A stretch of 7,118 bases of DNA from Myxococcales bacterium. Its GTDB lineage: Bacteria > Myxococcota > Polyangia > Fen-1088. Of this stretch, positions 1 through 6,006 are shown one piece after another (the first letter of the stretch is position 1; every line of letters begins with the position of its first letter). The DNA lies in the NCBI GenBank assembly GCA_003159055.1, contig PMLH01000496.1, positions 1,988-9,105 of the forward strand. Direction: 5' to 3'. The notes below the pieces were generated by a model. The model ran no database searches, had not been told where the DNA came from, and worked only from the letters and a program-made list of their open reading frames with translations. The translations under genes were made by a program, and so were the position numbers.

Positions 1-854
1 GGAATTTGCTCCCCTTTCAACCCACGCGGGTAGCCGCTTCCGTCCCATTTCTCATGGTGGGACAGGGCAACGATTTCCGCCAAGCGGATGACTTCAGACG
101 ATGATCCGGAAAGAATCCGTGCACCGATCAAAGGATGCTGCTTGACGATCTTCCATTCCGATGCGTCGAGAGGCCCCGGCTTCTTGAGAACGCTGTCAGG
201 CAGCGCGATCTTCCCGATGTCGTGCATGGGCGCCGCGTGGAGAAGCAAATCCAGCGCGTCCTTCTTCCAGCCGAGCTCGCGCGCAACCGCGACTGCGTAG
301 TTGGCCATGCGCAGGACGTGTTGGCCCGTCTCATCGTCCTTGTATTCTGCTGCGAGACCCAGCCGACATACGGTGTCGATGGCGCTTGTGCGTAGGCTTT
401 CCAAGGCAGCGTTCAACTCAGAGGTGCGAGCTTCCACCCGCGCCTCCAACCGCGAGTTTTCCGTGCGAAGGCGGTCGCGCCCGGTTTTCAGCTCGATCTG
501 GGTCTCGACCCGCGCACGCACCACCCTGGTATTGAACGGCTTCGTGATGTAATCGACGCCGCCCACCTCGAAACCCAAAGTCTCGTTCCTCTCGTCGCCC
601 AGCCCGGTGATGAATATGACGGGAATCCCGGCAGTCGCGGGATCAGCCTGCAGGTGGCGACACACCTCGAAGCCATCCATCTTGGGCATCATCACGTCGA
701 GCAGAACCAGGTCAGGTGGCCTAGCCTGAACCAGCCGCAAAGCCGTTGCACCATCGATCGCCACCCGTCTCCGGTAGTCGTGAAGTAACTCGCAAAGCAC
801 GTCAACGTTGGACGGACTGTCGTCGACGATCAGAATCTCCGCGCTTTCACTCAT
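1..854 (-). CDS. Response regulator with HD-GYP phosphodiesterase domain (3' end cut by window)
   Basis: I translated this frame by hand: 284 codons with no stop, running off the left edge. Residues 1-122 form a CheY-like receiver with the acidic pair D11/D12, phospho-acceptor D53 in LLDVMMPKMDG, T83 and K105 (KPF). Residues 120-155 are a charged, probably coiled-coil linker. From about residue 156 an HD-GYP domain follows: TGQH (H179), the HD pair H211/D212 in MHDIGK, H240 in KQHP, HHE at 266-268 and GSGYP at 273-276. HD-GYP proteins hydrolyse cyclic di-GMP to pGpG or GMP, and all metal-binding and GYP residues visible here are intact, so an active cytosolic phosphodiesterase switched by phosphorylation is the likely role. 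The ATG overlaps the kinase stop as ATGA and has a strong ribosome binding site. Roughly 60-90 C-terminal residues are probably missing, judging from the usual family length. The family is confident; the biological output (motility, biofilm or other) is not visible. Confidence 0.95.
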   Translation of the reverse strand, partial: MSESAEILIVDDSPSNVDVLCELLHDYRRRVAIDGATALRLVQARPPDLVLLDVMMPKMDGFEVCRHLQADPATAGIPVIFITGLGDERNETLGFEVGGVDYITKPFNTRVVRARVETQIELKTGRDRLRTENSRLEARVEARTSELNAALESLRTSAIDTVCRLGLAAEYKDDETGQHVLRMANYAVAVARELGWKKDALDLLLHAAPMHDIGKIALPDSVLKKPGPLDASEWKIVKQHPLIGARILSGSSSEVIRLAEIVALSHHEKWDGSGYPRGLKGEQI

Positions 855-3781
855 TGCACGTCCCCTTCCGCTTGGATGGCAGCCACAACCCCGCCCAACG
901 CCTGGCCAGCGCCGTCGAAGTCGTATTTGTTGAGCCGTCGGAGCAACCCCTCGGCCTGCGTCCGAGCATCGCCCGAGAGCGCGTCTCGCAACCGTTCGCC
1001 AGCTCTTCGCGCATCGGGATCGCCTGCCGACACCAAAACTGAGAGTTGCTCGACCAGGGCTCCGAGGGCAGCGTGCGACGCCGATGTACGCGGAGGAGAC
1101 GATGTGGATTCCCCAAGATCGGCAAGCCCCCGGGTCACGATGGAAAGGGCGCTTGCCAAGGTAGCCAGGCTTTGCTCGACGCTGGCCTCACGGTTCTTGA
1201 TTGCGACCTGCAGCTCTGCCGCACACTTGCGCAAGTCGTGCGCACCAATCTGTCCAGCCAGCCCCTTGATGCTGTGAACCTCCCGCTCGGCCTCCGGATA
1301 CTTGTGCTGTGAAAGGAGGTCGGCGATGCGGTGGTCCGCCCCCAAGTAGTCGGCGCGGAATCGCAGAAGAAGGGAACGGTACACGGACTCCTCACCGGCG
1401 AGGTAGCGCAGGCCGGTCGTCACGTCGATCCCGGGCAGAGTGGAAGGCGATGGCGAGGAATTTGCGACGGTGCCGCTTTCGGGCGGTGCTCCGTTCACCT
1501 TCACCCAGCGAGATATCACCTCGAACAGCGCCTCCGCTGCGAACGGTTTGCTGACAAAGTCGTTCATGCCAGCAGCGTGGCACTCCTCGCGAGAGGCCCC
1601 CACCACATCTGCGGTCATGGCCACGATCGGCAAATCGGCAAAGCGCGGGTCGAGTCGGATCTGACGGGTGGTTTCGAGCCCATCGATGCCGGGCATGTGA
1701 CGGTCCATCAGCACGAGCGCGAACGGTTGCCCGGCCTCAAACGACCTGGCAATGGACGCCACCGCGTCTTTGCCATTGCTCGCGACCGACACTGACAGAC
1801 CCACCAACCGCAGGGTGGCAGCGGCGACTTCCTGGTTGACCGCATTGTCCTCGACCAGAAGAACGCGCAGACCGCGCAGACTCTGCCACGACGGCTCCGA
1901 CGAACCTGCGATCCTGGCTGCGCCCCGCCTGCTTCGGCCGCGCTGCTCGAGACCGAAAGCACGCGTGACCGCTTCAAACAGCGTCGAGGGACTGGCCGGC
2001 TTAATCAGCAAGACGCCAAATCCGAGGGTCCGCAATGCAGCGTGAGCCTGCTCGGCGTCGATCTGCGAGGCCAGGACCAGCAGACGCTCTGGGCAGATTT
2101 TGCCCTTGTCCTTCGCCTGTGCCAGCAACTCCCAAACGCCGGGCGTGTCTAGTCGCCAATTGAGAATTGCCAGATCCACAGAGCTGTCGGACGCCACGAG
2201 CGCTTCGCTCGCGGCAACGCCATCGCCCACGCTGGTGACCGACAGGCCAGCGCTCCGCAGGGTCTGACTGACCGCCTCGCGCATGGTCGGGTTGGGCTCG
2301 CCGACCAGGATGCGCCGTCCGCGCAGCCCCGGCGGAATGCCCGGCTGTTGTCGTCGATCGTCGCTGCGGGAACGCAGCGGCACCGTGAAGAAGAATCGGC
2401 TGCCAGAGCCAGCTTGGCTTTCCACGCCGATGCTTCCACCCATCATCTTGACCAGCCGTGCACATATCGCCAAACCAAGTCCGGTACCACCGAAGCGTCG
2501 AGTGGTCGAGCCATCGGCTTGAGCGAAAGGTTGGAAAAGCCTGGCTTGCTCCTCGGGCAGCAGCCCAATGCCGCTGTCGATGACTTCGAAGTGTAGACTG
2601 ACCCGGTCGCCCTCCCAGCCACGCACCGAAACCGCGATCTGGACTTCGCCCTTTTCGGTGAACTTGACGGCGTTGCTGGCAAGGTTGCTGACAATCTGTC
2701 CGAGTCGCAGCGGATCGCCGAGCAGCAGGACGGGTACGTTGGGCTGGCGAGAGAGGATGAGCTCGATGCCCTTCTCCGCCGCGCGGGCGCCGACCAAGGT
2801 CGCCACGTCGTCAAGCACGTCGTCCAGTGAAAACACCAGGTGTTCGAGCTCGAGACGCGAAGCCTCAATCTTCGAGAGGTCCAAGATGTCGTCGATGATG
2901 CTGAGCAGGTGCTTGGATGCGGCCTGAAGTTTTGCCAGGTAGTCGCTCTGGGTCGCGGTCAGGCTGGTGTGCTCGAGCAGATTGGCCATGCCGAGCACGG
3001 CATTCATGGGTGTCCGAATCTCGTGGCTCATGGTCGCAAGGAACGCGCTCTTCGCGAGCGCACTCGCCTCGGCGCGCTCGCGCTCCGCGCGGCGAATCAG
3101 CAGCATCAGCATGACCATCGAGAGCATTCCCAGCAGGGCGGCACTGATGACCGCCCAACGCAAGCGCGAGATTTCACCCTCGTTGGTCGCCGACATTTGC
3201 GCCCCCAGTGCGGCCATTCGCTGCTGCAGGTGGGCCACTTGCGCCGACATCTGGTCGGTGAGAGGCCGGTCCATTCCACGCACCTCGGCATCCACAGCGC
3301 GGTAGCTGAGCGGCTCGCCTGCGGTCAGATGCACTATGGCAGCCCGATAACGCTGGCCGATGCTGTACAGATTGGCCAGGAGCTCGCCCACCTCTCCGGC
3401 CTCACTCGCATCGCGCCGCCCTATTTCCTCCAGCATAGCCTGGGTCCTCGCTTCCTCCTTTTCGAACAGCGACCAGTACTTCGCGTAGTCGGCAGGATTG
3501 TTGCCCCGCAGAAGCACGTCCTTCCACTCCTGCACTTCGCGCTTGAAGTGCACTTGGGCGTCACGAGCCAGGTCGACGTTCTGCGCGAAAGCTATGGTCG
3601 TACTGAGGGTTTCGATCAGTCGCTCCTGCGAGTGGCGCATGGCGATGGTGGCAAGCGCGACCGCGACAGAGAGAAGCCCGATAGCAGTGCCCGCCAATAG
3701 CCAACGCGGATGAGGTATCCGGCTTCTAAGGCTTGGCCGCAGTTCTGCTGTGGTGGCGAGATTCGCACGGGGTCGTGCCAC
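851..3781 (-). CDS. Membrane hybrid sensor histidine kinase (sensor-HisKA-HATPase-REC-REC-HPt)
   Basis: This 976-residue protein is the sensor of a multistep phosphorelay. TM1 is about 28-48, an extracytoplasmic helical sensor spans about 49-208 with an EWKDVLLRG stretch (85-93) of the kind seen in helical sensor modules of other signalling proteins, and TM2 is about 209-229. HisKA has H253 in MSHEIRTPMN. The ATPase domain has N366/N370, DSGIG (402-406) and GGTGLGL (431-437). REC1 (about 489-610) is degenerate: the acidic pair is GE (494-495) and the acceptor position is N541, though K594 remains. REC2 (about 638-760) is intact (E644, D645, D693, T723, K745). HPt carries H836 in HSIKG. Residues 900-970 form a short helical tail ending in a KYDFDGA-type motif. 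The start is GTG: an in-frame TGA lies at 3811-3809 and no ATG precedes residue 48. No clear Shine-Dalgarno precedes it. The ligand is unknown. Confidence 0.95.
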   Translation of the reverse strand: MARPRANLATTAELRPSLRSRIPHPRWLLAGTAIGLLSVAVALATIAMRHSQERLIETLSTTIAFAQNVDLARDAQVHFKREVQEWKDVLLRGNNPADYAKYWSLFEKEEARTQAMLEEIGRRDASEAGEVGELLANLYSIGQRYRAAIVHLTAGEPLSYRAVDAEVRGMDRPLTDQMSAQVAHLQQRMAALGAQMSATNEGEISRLRWAVISAALLGMLSMVMLMLLIRRAERERAEASALAKSAFLATMSHEIRTPMNAVLGMANLLEHTSLTATQSDYLAKLQAASKHLLSIIDDILDLSKIEASRLELEHLVFSLDDVLDDVATLVGARAAEKGIELILSRQPNVPVLLLGDPLRLGQIVSNLASNAVKFTEKGEVQIAVSVRGWEGDRVSLHFEVIDSGIGLLPEEQARLFQPFAQADGSTTRRFGGTGLGLAICARLVKMMGGSIGVESQAGSGSRFFFTVPLRSRSDDRRQQPGIPPGLRGRRILVGEPNPTMREAVSQTLRSAGLSVTSVGDGVAASEALVASDSSVDLAILNWRLDTPGVWELLAQAKDKGKICPERLLVLASQIDAEQAHAALRTLGFGVLLIKPASPSTLFEAVTRAFGLEQRGRSRRGAARIAGSSEPSWQSLRGLRVLLVEDNAVNQEVAAATLRLVGLSVSVASNGKDAVASIARSFEAGQPFALVLMDRHMPGIDGLETTRQIRLDPRFADLPIVAMTADVVGASREECHAAGMNDFVSKPFAAEALFEVISRWVKVNGAPPESGTVANSSPSPSTLPGIDVTTGLRYLAGEESVYRSLLLRFRADYLGADHRIADLLSQHKYPEAEREVHSIKGLAGQIGAHDLRKCAAELQVAIKNREASVEQSLATLASALSIVTRGLADLGESTSSPPRTSASHAALGALVEQLSVLVSAGDPDARRAGERLRDALSGDARTQAEGLLRRLNKYDFDGAGQALGGVVAAIQAEGDVQ
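862..869 (-). promoter_or_regulatory. Ribosome binding site of the HD-GYP regulator
   Basis: The minus strand reads GGAAGGGG seven bases before the ATG at 854. It lies inside the last codons of the kinase gene. Together with the ATGA overlap it fixes the start and points to translational coupling of kinase and regulator. Confidence 0.75.
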
Positions 3782-3956
3782 GTCGGCATCGTATTTGAAG
3801 GCCGACCGTCACCGCGCAACAGCTGCGTGAATTCAGCGGGCAAGGATCGCCGCCTGTGTACAACTTTTGCAAATTCCGCCCCCCAGTGCTCAAGAATCTT
3901 TCTGATTCAGCCGAGAAGCGCGCGCCGCGGTCGGTTGCCCGTCGGCGCGTCAACCG
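3782..3956. other. Intergenic spacer between lipid-gene unit and kinase operon
   Basis: This is the only real gap in the window, 175 bases. It must hold whatever promoter the kinase operon has, unless transcription reads through from the lipid genes. On the minus strand I see no convincing -35/-10 pair: a TACGAT hexamer lies just before the GTG start but has no -35 at proper spacing. Near the Lgt-like stop there are GC-rich inverted repeats, and at 3894-3908 a weak 5-bp hairpin (GAATC/GATTC). There is no T-run to make an intrinsic terminator. Confidence 0.5.
3921..3956. repeat. Two interleaved inverted repeats downstream of the Lgt-like gene
   Basis: On the plus strand CGCGCCG (3921-3927) pairs with CGGCGCG (3943-3949), and CGGTTG (3932-3937) pairs with CAACCG (3951-3956). 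The two stems interlock, so they cannot form as simple nested hairpins; they could be alternatives or a pseudoknot. They start immediately after the stop codon at 3957-3959. Without a U-tract this is not a standard terminator; it could be an mRNA 3'-end stabiliser or chance in GC-rich DNA. Confidence 0.35.
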
Positions 3957-4199
3957 CTAACCATCTTGGACCTTCAGCTCGATGGTGGCCGTCGTCATCT
4001 TGCTGATGCCAAGGTAGGCGAACACCACAAGCCCAAGCCCGGCCAGCGCCAGCCACACCAGCGGCGAGTCGAAAAGAACCAGGCCGCGATGAATGTCGGG
4101 CACACGATGGTTCGCAGGAAACCAGACGATGACCGGAATGGTGTAGCAGAGGCAGACAAGGGCCATCCATTGGTAGGCGCTGAGGCGGCCTTCGCCACG
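3957..4199 (-). pseudogene. Orphaned C-terminal part of the Lgt-like gene beyond the in-frame amber codon
   Basis: This segment continues the same reading frame as the Lgt-like gene after the TAG at 4202-4200 and ends at TAG 3959-3957. It encodes 80 residues beginning RGEGRLSAYQWM, which match the way Lgt proteins continue after their RF-EFLR motif (an RG pair, then LS-xQW at the start of the last helix). Two hydrophobic spans follow, about codons 275-291 and 309-327 counted from the Lgt-like ATG. An internal ATG at 4166 could allow a 69-residue product by reinitiation, but no good ribosome binding site precedes it. A dead remnant, a readthrough extension or a sequence error in the TAG are all possible; an unrelated separate gene is unlikely. 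Confidence 0.65.
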
Positions 4200-4202
4200 C
4201 TA
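4200..4202 (-). other. In-frame amber codon inside the Lgt-like gene
   Basis: The codon is TAG, between GAC (D262) and CGT. Family members usually have a D/E/Y-type residue followed by RG here. TAC, TAT or GAG would become TAG by a single base change. Homology on both sides in one frame makes this look like a point nonsense change rather than a frameshift. Confidence 0.7.
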
Positions 4203-4988
4203 GTCTGCCCGAAGAAATTCGCTGACGAAACGCCATGCGAAAGCCACACCAAGCGACAGGAGTGCGGCGGCTCGGAAGTGTCCCGCAAGAAAGATCGGAA
4301 CCGACCCCACACCTGCAGCCGACAGCACGCACGCAGACAACGCCGGCACCGGCAACACCGGTACGCCATCACACTGCCCGGCGTACGCCGCCTTGCGCGT
4401 GCGACCGACGATGATTGCCGGCTTCCATCCGAAAAGGGCCCTCAACCAAGGGGGGCTTGTGTCGAGGCGGCGCCCATAGCAGCAGCCAAAACTGATGCAG
4501 GCAAGCCTCCCGATACCCTCCCCGACCGGATAGGCCACCGCCAGGGCAGCGACCGCCGGGAACGCTTGAATGCCGCCGAACCAGGCGTCGCCGAGTTGCG
4601 CGACCCAAGGCAGAAGCACGGTTGCAGCGAACACGGCTCCCCCCACGGTGAAGGTGCCAGACCTGCGCTCCACGATGAGGGCCAGCAGCCGAGCCGCGGG
4701 CAGCGCGACCGCGAGCAGCACCGCCAACATGAACACAACCTTGCCCATCGGCACCGCCGCAGAGCCTGCAAGCATCAACGCCAGCGCGACGGCGCAGACC
4801 ATGCCGGTCATTTGCATCGCCCCGTACCAGGTCAGATTGACCCCTTGCCACAGGCCGTCCGGTCGTCGGCGGACCGGCACGCTGGCCAGAATCTGCATGT
4901 TCTCGCGCGGCAGTATTCGCAAGCCAAAGATCAGGATCGAGCCGACAGCCACAATCAACCCAGCGCTGAACCACTGGTTAGAACCCAT
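4200..4988 (-). CDS. Lgt-superfamily integral membrane protein (prolipoprotein diacylglyceryl transferase-like), cut short by TAG
   Basis: The frame encodes 262 residues to the amber codon; 343 codons including it would reach the natural end. I see about seven hydrophobic spans (near 6-23, 57-78, 83-105, 113-131, 141-157, 212-235, 240-256), as expected for an inner-membrane enzyme. Lgt-family marks are GEGIGRL (157-162, R161 matching the essential Arg of GR-G), then GCCYGR (168-173), and WRFVSEFLR (252-260, R253 matching the conserved C-terminal Arg). Lgt moves diacylglyceryl from phosphatidylglycerol to a lipobox cysteine. Here the position of the catalytic HGG reads VGG (115-117), and the Asn after GR-G is Cys, so this is a divergent paralogue, not the housekeeping enzyme. 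Its substrate is unknown. The ATG at 4988 has AGGGG five bases upstream and overlaps the psd stop by 11 bases; the frame is open further upstream, but that part lies inside psd. Confidence 0.8.
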   Translation of the reverse strand: MGSNQWFSAGLIVAVGSILIFGLRILPRENMQILASVPVRRRPDGLWQGVNLTWYGAMQMTGMVCAVALALMLAGSAAVPMGKVVFMLAVLLAVALPAARLLALIVERRSGTFTVGGAVFAATVLLPWVAQLGDAWFGGIQAFPAVAALAVAYPVGEGIGRLACISFGCCYGRRLDTSPPWLRALFGWKPAIIVGRTRKAAYAGQCDGVPVLPVPALSACVLSAAGVGSVPIFLAGHFRAAALLSLGVAFAWRFVSEFLRAD

Positions 4989-6006
4989 CGTCGCCCCTGC
5001 TCGGTTGTGTCCGTTCTGCGATCGTCGAGCGTACGCGCACCTCGGTTTCGACCAGCGGCGCGCGAAAGGCGTACGAAAAACGGCTGGCCACGTCCCGGCG
5101 TTGCTGCGCGCGCACCAGGTCCGCACTCATACGGACGCGCCCCCGCTCGAACAGCAACACGTCGGTGCTGCCGCCGGGCCGGTAGCGGCTCTTGGGCGAT
5201 CCGCGGCGCAGGAACAGCCCAGCCGCCATCGCCTTGGGTGCAGCGTACTTCTCGTCGCTGTAACACTGGACGATGTCGCCGATCATCAAGGCCGTCACCT
5301 CGACCATGGCCACCATTCCGACTTGAGTTCCCCCGGGAACGTCGGTGTCGATGGTGGTCACGTGCCGCCGATTCTTGGAATAGGGGGTGACCACCTCGAC
5401 CACGGCGGCGGGGTTGCAGGCATGACAGGCGCCGTCGAGCACGAAATGGTCTTTCACGACGCCTGCAACCGGTGCGTGGTTGTAGTGGTACTTGTCCGGC
5501 GTCAAACGGAAGATCGCCCAGTCACCATTGGCGAAGCGACGCCACCAGGATCCACCGCCCAGCAATTCCTCGAGCCCGAAGAATTTGCCCTTGATGAAGA
5601 GCGGCGCACCATCATCGAATGAGCCGCACACCATACGCGAGTCCGCTGGCGCAACCACGGCGCGTGCATCGTTACTCATGGGCCGGCGCTCCCAGTACCG
5701 GATCCTGCGCTCGAAGACCTGGGCAAGCGTACGCAGGCTGTCTGGGTCGTCGAGGCATTCCGTCCAGTCCATCCCACACGAAAGCATGAAGCGCCGGCCA
5801 CCAGCAAAGGTGCGGCCCACGAAGGAGTCGTAGTTGAGAAAACCGAGAAACGACGACATGCGCGGGCTGGTCATGGCGGCGAACAATCGCGGCGCCTTCT
5901 CGCGCACCGGCGAATAGAGAAAACGAATCGCACTATCCCAGTACAGCCGCTCGTCGCGCACGCTCCCGGAAACCCGGTCCACGTACTGGTGAGAGGCTTC
6001 ACGCAT
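4978..6006 (-). CDS. psd: Phosphatidylserine decarboxylase, type II form
   Basis: This 342-residue pyruvoyl enzyme would decarboxylate phosphatidylserine to phosphatidylethanolamine at the inner membrane. The N-terminus has the type II style opening (YVDRVSG at 8-14, then an FLY segment and FLGFLNYD). The catalytic elements are in order: D122 in PADSRM, IKGKFFGLEELLG (138-150), YHYNH (173-177, H174 and H177 matching the two conserved His of the YHRxH motif), and GGST at 278-281. Self-cleavage between G279 and S280 would give a beta chain of 279 residues and an alpha chain of 63 with an N-terminal pyruvoyl group. No signal peptide or membrane helix is evident. The start ATG has GAGGG upstream and overlaps the preceding gene by 8 bases; the 3' end overlaps the Lgt-like gene by 11. 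No phosphatidylserine synthase lies nearby, so this may be a specialised paralogue acting on a related lipid; that is inference. Confidence 0.92.
   Translation of the reverse strand: MREASHQYVDRVSGSVRDERLYWDSAIRFLYSPVREKAPRLFAAMTSPRMSSFLGFLNYDSFVGRTFAGGRRFMLSCGMDWTECLDDPDSLRTLAQVFERRIRYWERRPMSNDARAVVAPADSRMVCGSFDDGAPLFIKGKFFGLEELLGGGSWWRRFANGDWAIFRLTPDKYHYNHAPVAGVVKDHFVLDGACHACNPAAVVEVVTPYSKNRRHVTTIDTDVPGGTQVGMVAMVEVTALMIGDIVQCYSDEKYAAPKAMAAGLFLRRGSPKSRYRPGGSTDVLLFERGRVRMSADLVRAQQRRDVASRFSYAFRAPLVETEVRVRSTIAERTQPSRGDDGF
4994..4998 (-). promoter_or_regulatory. Ribosome binding site of the Lgt-like gene
   Basis: The minus strand reads AGGGG five bases before the ATG at 4988, within the last codons of psd. 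It supports the MGSNQW start over upstream in-frame starts that would lie inside psd. Confidence 0.65.

Noticed and set aside
851..1150. C-terminal tail of the kinase after the HPt as a novel domain
   Set aside because: Short helical tails ending in a DFD/DFE-A-type motif are common at the end of proteobacterial hybrid kinases with HPt modules, so it is not new.
2840..3700. Plus-strand open frame of 286 codons
   Set aside because: It is antisense to the sensor and HisKA region of the kinase, with no domain or ribosome binding site of note.
3894..3908. GAATC/GATTC hairpin as a terminator
   Set aside because: A 5-bp AT-containing stem with no T-run on the transcribed strand is too weak.
3957..4166. 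69-codon membrane ORF as an independent small gene
   Set aside because: The frame upstream of its ATG continues Lgt family sequence back to the amber codon, and no good ribosome binding site precedes it, so it is better read as the Lgt-like C-terminus.
4989..5126. Longer N-terminus for the Lgt-like protein starting at 5126
   Set aside because: The extra 46 residues lie inside psd, are basic and unlike an Lgt start, while the ATG at 4988 has a good ribosome binding site and is followed by TM1.
3966..5390. Plus-strand open frame of 474 codons
   Set aside because: It lies antisense to two well-supported genes, and its product is a low-complexity mix rich in Arg, His, Gln and Pro with no domain; a typical shadow in GC-rich DNA.
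4570..5622. Plus-strand open frame of 350 codons
   Set aside because: It is antisense to the psd/Lgt-like junction and has no recognisable family features; the opposite strand has clear motifs.
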